Counted from the stretch's first letter, positions 13,346 through 24,639 are shown. The stretch is DNA of 64,000 bases from Calliopum simillimum (GCA_951812925.1 OX638369.1:49099061-49163060); one strand, 5' to 3'. Notes: generated from the letters alone by a model not told the origin. Numbers and translations are program-made.

Positions 13346-13390
13346 TTATACCCTACGCTCGGTGCATATTCATTTTGTCTCATGCAGTGG
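13346..13390 (+). mobile_element. DINE-1-like 5' end fragment
   Basis: TTTATACCCTACGCTCGGTG followed by CATATTCATTTTGTC matches the first ~45 bp of the elements at 23773 and 46838 (TTTATACCCTACACCCAGGG, then TATATTCACTTTGTC). Similarity stops after this, so it is a truncated remnant. Confidence 0.65.
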
Positions 13391-13780
13391 TTCGGGCGAT
13401 TTCATTCATTGAATCAATATTATGTATTTTAATTACGAGTATATTCTGATTGAAAACTATTTATCAATATTAAGTTGAACTATGTTAAGTACTCATCAAC
13501 CCAAGTAATGTGCCTTTGGCATGATACTTCTAATTTTAAGGCCACCTGTAAACATTTACTTTTACGCTTTTAAAAAAAAATATCGCAAAAAGGTATTTTA
13601 CTTTTTGCTGACAAAAATCCTGTTTTTTTTATATATGAAAACTTTTCAAGACGTAATTTTTGGCCAAATATTTCTAGTTAAGCCAGTCATTAACCAAGAG
13701 TAACGTATTCTGCTTTTGGCAAGTTACATCTGCTTTTTTGGTGTACTTTTAAGCTAAAACCTTTCACCTTTAAATATTTA

Positions 13781-14650
13781 TTGGGTGTATGCATTAATTT
13801 CCATCGTTTTTTAAAAGATATGGCCATCAATACATGGTGACTTAAATGTTAGATCAGAAACGTCATATCTGAAGCTTAGGCATCTGTCAACAACTCTGCA
13901 TCATTAGATTTGAAAATTTTCATCCGCATCATAAATTTTACTGTGCTCCAAAATGTCCGAGTTCGTGCCGAAAAAGCAACATTTGCGGGAAGTTTTACTT
14001 CACTACTATATTTCAAAGAAAACAGCTGCCGAAAGTCATCGCATTCTTGTAGAAGCTTATAGGGACTATGCTCCAGCTGAATCAAGCTGTCGTGAGTGAT
14101 TTTGACTGCATAAAAGTGGTGATTTTGATGTCGAAGACAAAGAACGTCCTGGTCAGGACCAGCTAGGTGTGATCCATTATGAGCTGTTGCCAGGTGGCCA
14201 AACCATTGATGCTCAACTGTATCGTCAACAATTGATCCGATTGAAGCACAAAATTGAGGCAGAGCGGACAACGTATGCGACCAGACACGAGTCAATCATT
14301 TTCCACCACGATAACGCTCGGCCACATATTGCTGCCCCTGTCAAAAATTACCTGGAAAACAACGGATGGGAAATTTTGCCTCACCCGCCTTATAGCCTTG
14401 CACCATCAGACTACCATTTGTTCCGATCGATGCAGAATGCCCTATCAGGAATACGCTTCACTTCAGTTCAAGATATCGAAAATTGGCTCAATTCGTTTTT
14501 GGCCGCCAAGCCTACGCAGTTTTTCTGGGATGGAATCCATAAATTGCCAGAAAGATGGGAGAAAGTAGTGACTAGCGATGGGCAATACTTTGAATAAAAT
14601 ACATTGTACCATTTTCTTTAAATAAAGTCTCAAATAAAAAAAAACTCATT
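13781..14650 (+). mobile_element. Internally deleted mariner, copy 1
   Basis: The left end TTGGGTGTATGCATTAATTT follows a TA at 13779-13780 and agrees with the mariner at 30145 for its first nine bases. The right terminal repeat is not recognisable, so the end is approximate. The body carries transposase residues from the N-terminus and C-terminus, but the middle is missing. It lies inside the 13488-15392 satellite. Confidence 0.8.
13953..14597 (+). pseudogene. Mariner transposase, central deletion, two nonsense codons
   Basis: One frame of 215 codons. It opens with a mariner helix-turn-helix region (KKTAAESH, DYAPAESSCRE, SGDFDVEDKERPGQD) and jumps at about 14162 to the C-terminal catalytic part (HYELLPGGQTID, FHHDNARPH, APSDYHLFRSMQ, LPERWEKVV). 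Roughly 115 residues found in full-length mariner transposases (~345 aa) are absent, including the TGDE segment with the first catalytic aspartate. The second (HDNARPH) and third (PSDYH) aspartates remain. Two in-frame TGA codons, in place of Trp of REWF and the following Arg, stop translation near residue 48; two residues of the usual PYSPDLAPSD are also missing. Confidence 0.9.
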
Positions 14651-15411
14651 TGTGTTTTATCGTCGTTTGAGTGAAATACTGAAAAAAAAGGGTTAGCTTT
14701 TTTTTTTGTGTCAAAAATCCTGTTTTTTAAAAATATCAGCAAATGCAAAACCTGTCAAATATTACACAATAAACAACTAAACCTCTTTCTTTTTTAAATT
14801 TGAAACATGGCAAATAGTAAAGCTGCTGAGCTAGTCTTTTACCAAAAGTGGCATACGACTCCTGTTTTTGGGTTGGCATGAAAATCCTGCTTTTTGGTCA
14901 AAACTCCCGTTTTTGCAGTTTTACCATACATTTCCCTAAATGAGCTAGACTTCAACCAAAAGTAAAGTGTTCTGCTTTGGCATAATTTTGCTGTTTTTTG
15001 GTTGGCACGATAATCCTGCTTTTTGGTTTAATATTTTGCTTTTTTTATACAAAAAAGTCAAGTAGTAGCTTAGTTAAAATTTCACTAGCTGAGCTAGTCC
15101 TCAACCAAGAGTAAATGAAAATGTACTGCTTTTGGCATGATACTCCTGCTTTTGGCATGATACTCCTGCTTTTGGCATGACACTCCTGTTTTTTGGTTGA
15201 CATGATAATCCTGCTTTTTGGTCAAAAACACTGCTTTTTATGCATAAAAAAATTAGATAGTAGTTTTAGTTTAAATTTCCCTAGCTCAGCTAGTCTTCAA
15301 CCAAACGTAAATGAAAATGTTCTCCTTTTAGCATGATACTCTTGCTTTTTTGTATGTTTTAAAGCCTAAACCTGTTAACTTTTATGGTTTTTTACTATTT
15401 TACTATTTCAC

Positions 15412-15801
15412 ACAGATGGATCGAAGCATGATGAGGGGGTTGGCGCTGGAGTTTTTGTACTGAACTCCAACACTTGCGAATCCTACTATCTACCTACTGA
15501 CTGCAGCATTTTTCAGGCAGAGGTAGTTGCGATTCAAAAAGCCGCAGATCTTTTAGTAGTAAATATTTCTTATAAAAAAATAAACATTTACGTTGATAGT
15601 CAAGCAGCTCTTAAAGCACTTAAAAGCAACACTATTAATTCTAAAACGGTATCAAACTGTTACGAATCTTTACAAAGCCTGAGCAATAATAACTCAGTAC
15701 GATCACTGTGGGTCCCTGGACACTGCAGCATTGTTGGAAATGAAAGTGCTGACGAGCTTGCTAAACAAGGTGAGCAGTTACTCAATGCTCCCTTGATTGT
15801 A
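15412..15801 (+). pseudogene. LINE ribonuclease H domain
   Basis: An uninterrupted 130-codon frame starting at TDGSK. All four RNase H acidic positions can be placed: D in TDGS, E in FQAEVVAI, D in IYVDSQAAL and D in NESADELAK, with the WVPGHCSIVGN loop. In an intact element this removes the RNA strand during target-primed reverse transcription. The copy lacks endonuclease and reverse transcriptase and ends at an in-frame TAA (15802-15804); the same frame continues beyond with NRWLNN and KIFWPSY. Confidence 0.9.
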
Positions 15802-15937
15802 TAAGCACCACTTAAGTTTTATTATACGCAAAAAAATAAGCAACTAGAAATTTTAGCGGAAAATAGATGGCTAAACAATACAAAAAACAAAACGGCCAAA
15901 ATATTCTGGCCCTCTTACAATAATAACAAAACTACAT

Positions 15938-16276
15938 ATGTATGTACTCTCTCTAAGCAAAATAAATTGCAGACTGTTGATTGGTGTTACAACTGGACAC
16001 TGCCTAATTGGACACCATGCATACAGGATGGGATTAATTTCAAACAACTGGTGCAGAAACTGTTCCGAACTCGAGGAGGAAGAAACGGTAGAGCACGTCT
16101 TGTGCTATTGCCCGGCGCTAACCGGACGCAGAATGGCTACTCTTGGGCAGACTATTTTCGGCTCCATAAATGAGATAGCTGAAACAGCATTATTGAAACT
16201 AATGAATTTTGCCTTAAAAACTGAAACCTTCGATATAGATGAAAATCATGAAGCCAGAACACTGCTATTCTCCTAA
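15938..16276 (+). pseudogene. LINE ORF2 C-terminal tail
   Basis: The frame is shifted +1 relative to the RNase H part, so an indel lies around 15930-15960. It contains the sequence LLIGVTTGHCLIGHHAYRMG, then CRNCSELEEEETVEHVLCYC, the conserved tail with spaced Cys/His found after RNase H in such elements, ending at TAA. Because of the frameshift, the stop at 15802 and the 5' truncation, it cannot yield a functional protein. Confidence 0.85.
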
Positions 16277-16374
16277 CAGAAAGGAGTTTGTATTAACGCT
16301 ATGGACCTAGTTGGTGTATGTGAGGTTTTTGCTCACGCAATTACCGCCACCCTAACCTAACCTACTATTTTACT

Positions 16375-17061
16375 GAATAACTGAAAAACCCGCCAAATAC
16401 AAAAACCTATAAAACTGTAGTTTTTTTAAAAATTTTTCTATAGTTCGGTCAAAAGAGATTAACACATTAAACAATGACGCTTCAGAATAGAAAATGGAAT
16501 CAGTCTTGTTGCAAAAAATGGACGATTACGCTACCAATCACACTACTATTTTTAATGCAGTATAGAGCATTTCGAATTTCGCATTAGCCACCCCTACCTA
16601 GATCTTACATAGTTTTATTTTAAGTTTTTCTATATTTTTTATTCATAATATTGAAATCTAACAAATTGTAAAAGTTTTTGTGCTCTGCTGTTTGCAAACT
16701 TTGCAATATTAAAAACACACAATCTGGCAACATTTTGTTGTTTACATATGGCAGATTTAGTAGTTTTTGTTGTTATTGCTGCTGCTGTTGCTGAAGCCAT
16801 TGTCTGTCTTTGCGCGCGCATTTTCAACAAATTACTACTTTATTACTTTTTTTTGAGTTACTACAAGTTTTGCTATTGCGTGCACACTGTAAAAATGTTA
16901 AGAAAAACTTTTTCGAAAAAAAACGTATTATTTTTCAGCGCCATTTTACTTTCTTTCGTTATACAACACTTTTTTCTATTTTTTTTTTTTTTGGTTTACG
17001 TTTTTTGTTGTTGTTTTAAATGTAAGTTAGTTATTGAAATATTTGTACTTTAGGTAATATA
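16375..17061. other. Non-coding stretch
   Basis: No gene supported. It contains a CTGCTGTTGCTG-type run near 16775-16800 and T-rich DNA near 16970-17010. A 101-codon frame at 16748-17053 is hydrophobic and low in complexity, probably chance. Confidence 0.5.
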
Positions 17062-17301
17062 CAGTGACTCACGAAATTGATCACGCTTTGGCTATGAATG
17101 CAAACAACCAATTAAAAGTCTGAAATGGGATTGTATTTTTAATGTATTCTTATTTTGGTAAAACTGCATTAAGTAAAGGAAAATAAACAAGGGACAAATT
17201 CCATAAAAACTCTTTCTTAGATAAAAAATAATAAAACAAAATCAAAAATACTCAGCGTGATCAATTTTGTGACTTCGCATTATGAACCTCGGAAACTAAT
17301 G

Positions 17302-17952
17302 TTAATATTTTGTATAGCCTCCTAGTGCATCAATAACTGCTTTTATTCTTCTGGGCATACTTTCTAGAAGAGTTTCACAAGTTTCTGGAGCAATAGCATC
17401 TCAAGCATTTTAAGCCTTAGGCCAAAATTCATTAAGAGTACCAATTTAACCTTAGATCGATTTTCTCAATATGCCCCATAGGTACTCAAAAGGACTGAGG
17501 CCTGGAGATTACGAGGGACATTTTATTTTTGTAATTCCATTATCTGAAAGCCATTTTTGTGTCTTTTTTGCAGTGTGTTTTGGATTATTGTCCTGCTAAA
17601 AGACAACAATCGAAGCATTTACTTTCAAATTTTGTAAAGTACCAAGCAAATGACTTCGTAGAATTTCACTGTTAGACTCTGCTGTTATTCGACCTTCAAT
17701 TTTGGTAACCCTACCAACACCTTTAGTGGTCATACATACCCACACCATTACTGAGCCTTCTACAAACTGAAGTGTGGGCTTAACGTAGTATGGCTGAAGT
17801 CTCGAACCCTTACTCCTCCAAACCCACTCACTGATTTCCGAACCTAAGTGGTTTATTTTGGTTTTATTTGACCATATAACCTTCTCCCAATCGTAAGCGC
17901 TCCAGTCTTTGTAACATTTGACAAACTCCCAACGAAACTTTCTGTGCCTCAA
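17302..17952 (-). pseudogene. Tc1-like transposase fragment, left arm
   Basis: The minus strand encodes RKFRWEFVKCYKDWSAYDW, then VIWSNKTKINHLGSE, SVMVWVCMTTKGVG, an in-frame TAG where QQDN is expected, DNNPKHT, the LNPIEHLWG-equivalent region and a C-terminal ALGGYTKY. In active relatives the first motif is WSDE; here it reads WSNK, so the first catalytic Asp is replaced by Asn. The N-terminal DNA-binding domains are absent. Together these make the copy catalytically dead. Confidence 0.85.
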
Positions 17953-18000
17953 TGGCTTTTAACTTCTGCACGCCCTTTGAGTCAACAAAGTTTGAGTTTA

Positions 18001-18461
18001 GAGGAGGCTCAATAACGATGTGGGTATGTTTGACCACTAAAGGTGTTGGTAGAGTTACCAAAATTGAAGGTCAAATAACAGCAGAGTATATTAGTGAAAT
18101 TCTACGAAGTCATTTGCTTGGTATTTTACAAGATTTAAAAGTAAATGCTTCGATTATTGTCTTTTAGCAGGACAATAATCCAAAACACACTGCAAAGAGG
18201 ACACAAAAATGGCATTCAGATAATGGAATTACAACAATAAAAAGGCTCTCGTAATCTCCAGACCTCAATCCTATCGAGCACTTATGGGGCATATTGAGAA
18301 AATCGATGGAAGGTTGAATTGGTACTCTTAATGAATTTTGGCCTAAGGCTTAAAATGCTTGAGATGCTATCGCTCCAGAAATTTGTGAAACACTTCTAGA
18401 TAGTATGCCCAGAAGAATTAAAGCAGTTATTGATGCACTTGGAGGCTATACAAAATATTAA
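18001..18461 (+). pseudogene. Tc1-like transposase fragment, right arm
   Basis: Mirror image of the left-arm gene from GGSITMWVCLTTKGVG to the C-terminal stop. It has the same TAG before QDNNPKHT (18165-18167), then KWHSDNGI, SPDLNPIEHLWGILRKSM and PRRIKAVIDALGGYTKY. The WSDE-equivalent region is not duplicated in this arm; it lies only in the single-copy centre (about 17762-17952). Confidence 0.85.
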
Positions 18462-18703
18462 CATTAGTTTCCGAGGTTCATAATGCGAAGTCACAAAATT
18501 GATCACGCTGAGTATTTTTGGTTTTGTTTTATTATTTTTTATTTAAGAAAGAGTTTTCATGGAATTTTTTCCTTGTTTATTTTCCCTTACTTAATGCAGT
18601 TTTACCAAAATAAAGACACATTAAAAATGCAAACCCATTTCAGAGTTTTTTTTGGTTATTTGCATTCATAGCCAAAGCGTGATCAATTTCGTGAGTCACT
18701 GTA

Positions 18704-20730
18704 AGTGTTGCATAGGGTATTGCAAAAAGTGTAGTTTTCGAATTTAACTTTATGCATTGAAATGCTGAGACGGGCAGACGACCTTGATATGAAACAAATT
18801 TACTTGAAAGTTTTATGTTTCTTTTGTAAAAAGCGGTAAATTCTGAAATGGAAGTAAGTTGTAGATTTTCCTATTCAAATGTTTTGCCAATCTTTTCTTT
18901 ATTTCTCTCAGATATTAGTGCAATGCAAAGATAAATATTTTTTCTTTTTATTAATCATTTATTTTTCCCGTTAACATATCTTAGTGCGTTTTTAAATCTA
19001 TTAGAGGTCTTATAATATTTTGGAATACTAAGCAAACTATTCAGTGTTAATGTCCACATTTGTGCGGATAAGTTTTCCTATTAAATTTTTATGCTTCTGT
19101 TTTCAACTATTGTCGATTAGAAAGAGAAACAATTCTCTTGTAGTTAAATGAAGAACAAAATTATAAAAGCATTCCTTTTCCTTGTGGATTTTAAACGCTC
19201 GTTTTGAATTAGCAGTGTACTTACATCTTACATTGAAGTTTCAGATTTGGAATCCCCACGGTAAAAACTAACGAAATAGCTCGTAAACACTGATCATCTG
19301 CTTGGAACAGAATATTAAAACTTTTTTCTATTATTATTCGTATTTTTTAAAAAATGCCAAAATACAAAGTGCCTAGTAGTTTTTCATAATAAATGGATTG
19401 TTAACTTGAAAATTGGGTCTTCTCATAAATCCTTAAAATTTTCAGTTTTTCTATTAATTAAGAAAGTTTACTTTTAAAATATATCCCCGACAAATACATT
19501 TTTGAAAACACCTTCAAAAGTTTCACAAAGAAATATTACTACATTATTGCTACATAACATGCAACACTATAAGTTCGACGTTTTCTACCTTAAGGCATTG
19601 TACACAGTACAATAAAGAAAACATTTTAAATGAAAAACAAGAAACAATGTATAAAACTAAAAAGAAAAAGAAACAATAAAAAAATTATAAACAAAATACA
19701 TTCCGAAACCATAGCAAAACATACCTACCCACCAGCAGAAGCATGCAAATCAACAAACATCATTCATGCACTGGACTCTAAACACTTGGACGATTTGAAA
19801 TGCAACACTGTGCATTACATACGCATTACACTACTGCCGCACCCACCACCACTTTACACACACATCTACACACACACACACACCCTATTGAATTTATTTG
19901 CAATTTTTATTAGAGTAGCGAATTTTGCCTTTGGAAGCAACAGCGTTAACATGCAGTCACGTTCTCCCATTGCCAGATATGTATGTTGTATGTTGCTGAC
20001 TTTTCTATTTACAAATATTGCACAATATTTTGTAAAATATACCATTGCCCTATAAACATTTATACATAAATACATATTCGTTAAAATTCACTGCAAATAA
20101 CCGAATATTACGGGTTTCCTTTCGCTTCCTTGTTTGTTTTTAGTTATTTGTTTTTGTTTATAAAGTTTATTAAAATTTCGAATTTTCCGTAGTCTCAACT
20201 TACGAATAGTGGAAGTAAAAGTTTTTGATTTGTTTGCTACGGTTTATTTATTTATTTTTTTTTGTTTGAATTTTTTATTTTTATTTTTGTATCTAAATAT
20301 TGCATATTTTACAATTTGTACAATAGGGGTATATACTTTTTCTTGTTCTTCAGAAAAATTAAACTTTTCATGAACATTAAAAATGCGCGCTTATGTTTGA
20401 AAGTACAAATAATTCGGTCAGCAAGATGGTTTTAGCACCTTTTCGTCGAAATTTTTTGTCCAGCACTTTCCAAATATATTCCTAACATTACTTTAGAATT
20501 CGCTTGCATTACCTTTAATAAATCTCCAAGTGTATTGTTCTAAATCATATATTTTGTTAGTCAATTTTTTTGAACAGTTCCAGCACAAAATATTTCTAGA
20601 ATTTCACACAATTTTCTCACTCAGAAGTGAAGTAAATTTTGGTTTTGTGATCTTATATGGACCCAGGTTTTCAGAAAAAAATGTTTTTTCATATTATATA
20701 ACCAAATTAGGTGAAATATGTTCCTAGACG
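18704..20730. other. AT-rich non-coding stretch
   Basis: No gene supported. A 141-codon frame at 19630-20055 overlaps a CA repeat and lysine-rich homopolymer DNA and is treated as chance. Confidence 0.5.
19854..19884. repeat. (CA)n microsatellite
   Basis: ACACACACAT-type dinucleotide run interrupted once by a TCTA. Confidence 0.85.
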
Positions 20731-21230
20731 TATAAAATTAAATTCTCAATAGGTGTACAAGAAAATTTCTACATGAGGTGCTATCAGGAGGTTGTTTTAC
20801 CTGAAAATTTTGGAAAAAATCAAAGTTTCCAGGAGAGTATACATTTCAGAATTAGTAGAAAATTTCAAGAAAATTGAGATTATCGATTGTATACAATAAT
20901 ATAAAATGTGACACACGGGGAGGGAAAGGGTTAAAAGTCTTGATCGCTCATTAAGACCACATAACACAAAATTTCGGTAAAATCAAGATTTCCGATAATA
21001 TTCTGGAGAGAACAAATTTCAGAAGTAGTAGACATGTATCGAAATCGAGATTTCCGATAATACGTGGGAAAGCATACATTTCAGAAGTCGTAGAAAATTT
21101 CGGGAAAATTTAAATTTTCGATTGTATACAATAATATAATATGTTGCACATGGGAAGGGAAAAGATTTAAAAGTCTAAATCGCTCATTACGGCCACATTC
21201 CACATCCGAAAATTCTGAAAAATGGCTCAA
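20731..21230 (+). repeat. Two-unit dispersed repeat, copy 1
   Basis: Homologous in the opposite orientation to 26890-27485. Shared motifs include GGTGTACAAGAAAATTTC (GGTGCACAAGAAAATTTC in the other copy), ACCTGAAAATTTTGG, CATTTCAGAAGTAGTAG and TCGCTCATTACGGCCACAT. The copy is an imperfect tandem of two units: the block from CATTTCAGAA through the ...CGCTCATTA...CCACAT motif recurs at about 20845-20970 and 21065-21190, ~220 bp apart. Non-coding; family unknown. Confidence 0.75.
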
Positions 21231-21433
21231 AAAAAATCAAAAAGGCGAAAAAATGACCTTACAATTTTTTGGCTTTGAAAAGTGGGGATCATGATCAGTG
21301 CTTCTGCATCATTAGAAAACGTATATGTTACGGCAGATGATATTACATCTATATCCGAGTTGAAAGAAATCGAGATGTCTTTAAGCAAAATTTCTCATAA
21401 TAAGAATACTTCACATATGTGCTTACTATCGAT

Positions 21434-21577
21434 TAATGAGGGGATTTCTGAAAACGTGTAAAAGCCTGTAAAACCTCGTAAACTCATAAATGTTGTCAAA
21501 ATCAATACGAAATTTGGCAATTTTACGAGCTTACGAGGTTTTCGGGGCTTTTACACGTTTTCAGAAATTCCCTCATT
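21434..21577. repeat. 144 bp hairpin / short MITE-like palindrome
   Basis: The left arm from AATGAGGGGATTTCTGAAAA and the right arm ending TTTTCAGAAATTCCCTCATT are inverted over ~55 bp each with few mismatches, with a ~35 bp loop. The arms also contain a CCTCGTAA/TTACGAGG match. The length fits a miniature foldback element, but no unambiguous target duplication is visible. Confidence 0.75.
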
Positions 21578-23772
21578 TTCAATATTTTCTTAGTCAAGTT
21601 AGTGAATATCTTTGTCAGCAAACTTCCAATGAAATGTGAATACACCATAGCATTATCGAATTTCTTTCAACACTTCCCGACTGCTATGCAATAGAAAACT
21701 TGCACTTTTTTGCTGCTCCCATGTTTTTGTTGTTAGTGCAACACAGCAAAAAAACTAACAACAGAATTTGCTTTTCAATAATAAAGTTTGGTTGCTACAT
21801 TGTTATGCTGCTGCATGTTGTTACTGCTGGCTGCTCGTGAACTTGGAAAAACGTTTTTCCTCAAGTCATGATTCACCCCCAACCATCTAGTGGCTTGCAT
21901 TTTTTTAGTGGTATATATCCTTTAATTGAAAACAATACAAAGTTTTTATGCGCATATTTAAATATGGAAAAGTATAAGAAGAAGCTTCAATGCTGAAACA
22001 TAACGCAAAACTTGCAAATTTATTAATTGTTTCTTATGTGGGGTTTTTTGTTTACTTGGCGTGAGAAAAGTACGAGTGCAAGTTGTGCCACAATGCAATG
22101 TGTTTAAAAGTTTTTGGCATATATTATATTTCATCGGTTGTTTTTTTTTTTTGGTTGGCAAAATTGAAAATTTCTTGCAGTGCGCTGCACAATTTAGCAT
22201 TAAGAAAATATTTCCCATAGTATATACGTATTTCTTTCCGTTAAAAATAATTTAATGCTTAAATGTTGCTCGACTAAGCAAATTAATATGACTAGATTTA
22301 TTGGAACAAAAAACTCTACTTTCTTATACATAATAAGATTTGCAAGCCTGAAAATATGCAACGCAAATGCTTAAAAATAGCTTTTACATTTTTCTTCCAT
22401 TTTTCTATTATTTTATATTGCCATGCCTTTAGGCTGTCTTATTTTTATTCTAAATAATCTTTCTTTCAAATCGCAAAATATCGCAGCATTAAATTTATTA
22501 AATTTATAAGCCCTAACATTTTGCTCTGCTCCCATTATGTACGTTGCATTATATGGCCCTGACATATACTTTCTAATCCCTAATGGTAATAATTTTGCGC
22601 CTTTTTTTTTGTGTAATACACACTAACAAGCACAGTTGCCACCGCCCAACATTTGCTCCATGGTAACTAAAAATGAAGAAAAAAAAATTGCATTTATTTT
22701 CTGCTCCGATTTTTCATAGGCAGTCAAGTCAGTCAGTCAGTCAGCCTCTCCGCTTCCGATCCCTGAGTAGTTGTTCGCGCACAGCATCCATTGAAGAAAT
22801 CTTTTGTTTGAAGCCGTGACATATTTTAGATGTTGTCGCTGTTGTTGCTTGCCATTGCGCGCCGACGATGATGTCATTCAAATTGCAGCAACATTTATGC
22901 TGCTTATTGCACTTTTTGTGCTTTTTGCTGCTATGGCTGAATGTATGCATGTTGCTTTTGCTGCACGGTTGCTTATTAATAAAAATCCATTGCACCTAAA
23001 CAAATAATGTAATCTTACTCTGGTAGTTTTGGAATATCAATCGTTAAACTGTTAATTTAACACGTATAAACTGTCAATTTAACATGCTTCAAATATTGAT
23101 TTAACATTTTGTGTGTTAATTTAATATTTTTAGTATGTATGTTATCAGTAGCTTATTAAGCATGTTAATTAAACATTTTGTTTTTTGTCTCTTTTTTTTC
23201 AGTGGAATTTTTTTCTTCTTCAATTCTATATCAATACTTCTCTAAAGCGCTTGTTAAGCATTTTGTGCCATTAGGGAATTTTTGTAGTTCAAGTTGTTTT
23301 GGCACATTTCTGCCATAGAATAAAGTCATACATATAAATTGTACACAATGGGATCTCAGAAAACTTTCGACATGGGGATTTTGGGCTATTTCGCGATGTT
23401 TCGAAAATTTAATTTTCCGCAATATTGGCACTAATTGTTTGACTGAAGTAGCTTTCATACAAACCCGCAAGATAGAAAGAGCGTAAACAAAAAAGAGGCA
23501 CAAAGTAAAGTGCGAAAAACTACTTTTGTCATTAAAGTAGCATTTTGTAGGGTACAATACAGCCATTATAATGCATATAAACAAGCGAGCCCGGAAAATT
23601 TTGTTCTAGCCATTTTTTGTAGGTGGCGCGATGAGTTCGATTTGAATTTGAATTTTTTTTTTCAATATTTTTATCAATGCTTTTACTTTTTGATTTTTTT
23701 AAAAAAATTTCAAAAAAAAAACCCTAATGTATTTGACAAAATTTAAGGCCTTTTAGAATGGGCAAACGATGC
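21578..23772. other. Non-coding stretch with CTG/TTGC-rich islands
   Basis: No gene supported. Less repetitive DNA with TGCTGCTGCATG and TTGTTGCTTGCC runs at 21720-21830 and 22740-22950, a (CAGT)n run at 22722-22745, and degenerate TGTTAATTTAACA-type repeats at about 23045-23185. Opposed frames at 22741-22995 and 22804-23007 reflect Cys/Leu-rich microsatellite-like sequence. Confidence 0.5.
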
Positions 23773-24584
23773 GTTTTTATACCCTACACCCAGGGTATAT
23801 TCACTTTGTCCTTCCGTTTGTAACGCAGAGAAGGAGGCGTGGCAGATATGGAAAAGTATATATATTCTTGATCAGCGTCACTTCCTGAGTCGATATAGCC
23901 TTGTCCGTCTGTCTGGCTGGCTGGCTGGCTGGGTGGCTGGCTGGGTAACGGCTGTGTGTGGAAATACATTTTTTGGGAAAACTAAGCAAGATAATTCAAT
24001 GAAATTTGGTACACAGCCTCCGTCGTCAAAGTTAGCTCGGGGGATTGAAAATGATCGAAATCGGTCAACGGACACGCCTACCGCCCATACAAAAAATATC
24101 TTCAAAATGCACATTTTGGAGTATATTTCACAACAATGCAACCAAAATACACATAAATACTGCGAATTATCAGCGCAAGCTCTGAGAAAAAGCTGGTCGA
24201 ATTCGGACAAGAGGGCGTGGCACCTCTCATATAAGCAAAAGCTTCAAAACGCTGTACTGAAAGCGTTTTTTGAGATAATCAAACTAGATTTGACTCGGAC
24301 ACTAAAAACTATAAATACAAGCTTGTAGCAAAAACTGGATAAAATCAGACAAGAGGGCGTGGCTCCTCCCATATAAGCAAAAGCTTCAAAACGCTATTCT
24401 GAAAATATTTTTTCAGATAATCCAACCAAATTTCACTTAAATACTAAGAACTATAAATGCAAACTCTGAGAAAAAACTGGGTGAATTTGGAGGGCGTGGC
24501 ACTTCCCATATTAGAAAAATTTTCAAAATACTGCTGTGTAGGGTATTTAATGTTTGGCCAGGCCAAAGGTAACACCCTTACTAG
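23773..24584 (+). mobile_element. DINE-1-like Helitron derivative, copy 1
   Basis: Features appear in the order known for DINE-1/HINE elements. There is a 5' block with sub-terminal repeat ATACCCTACACC; a GTCTGTCTGGCTGGCTGG microsatellite (23905-23945); and a central region with about three ~150 bp tandem units each holding GAGGGCGTGGC and ATAAGCAAAAGCTTCAAAAC. These are followed by the inverse sub-terminal repeat GTGTAGGGTAT (24536-24546), a hairpin TTTGGCC-A-GGCCAAA (24553-24567) and, 13 nt later, a terminal CTAG followed by T. No Rep/helicase, so non-autonomous. Confidence 0.8.
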
Positions 24585-24639
24585 TTTTTTTTTTAATTTT
24601 TATAATTAACAAAAAAATTTGTTAAAGATCACAAGGAGT

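Larger units (their letters stand above)
13488..15392 (+). repeat. Degenerate satellite interrupted by mariner
   Basis: Motifs of the type TTTGGCATGATACTCCTGCT, AAAATCCTGCTTTTTGG, CTAGTCTTCAACCAA and GAGTAAATGAAAATGT recur in the same order with a period of roughly 170 bp over 13488-13778 and 14690-15392. At 15137-15190 three ~19 bp sub-units stand in tandem. The two blocks were one array before the mariner at 13781 inserted; the LINE at 15405 entered its right edge. Non-coding. Confidence 0.8.
15405..16362 (+). mobile_element. 5'-truncated non-LTR retrotransposon with RNase H
   Basis: A 958 bp LINE 3' end bounded by a perfect 12 bp direct repeat TACTATTTTACT (15393-15404 and 16363-16374), the expected target-site duplication. 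It holds an RNase H domain and a C-terminal Cys/His-type region, followed by a ~90 bp 3' UTR. The 3' end is not poly(A) but CCACCCTAACCTAACC, i.e. short CCTAA repeats. RNase H places it among the I/R1/LOA-type clades rather than Drosophila-type jockey; the exact family is uncertain. Confidence 0.9.
17062..18701. mobile_element. Palindromic Tc1-like element (head-to-head dimer)
   Basis: Bounded by TA on both sides (17060-17061 and 18702-18703) and by CAGTGACTCACGAAATTGAT and its reverse complement. Unlike a normal Tc1 element, the inverted arms run ~700 bp (17062-17760 and 18003-18701), with no net length change between arms: paired landmarks such as the stop codons at 17302/18461 and 17598/18165 keep the same coordinate sum (35763). 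Each arm holds the C-terminal half of a transposase gene reading outward. A second inverted copy of the terminal motif lies inside each arm (for example 17255-17277). Confidence 0.9.

Noticed and set aside
19630..20055. 141-codon frame beginning with Lys/Asn-rich sequence
   Set aside because: Built from A-rich DNA and a CA repeat; composition fits chance.
23905..23945. CRISPR-like or regulatory repeat
   Set aside because: It is the internal microsatellite of a DINE-1-like element, and the genome is eukaryotic.
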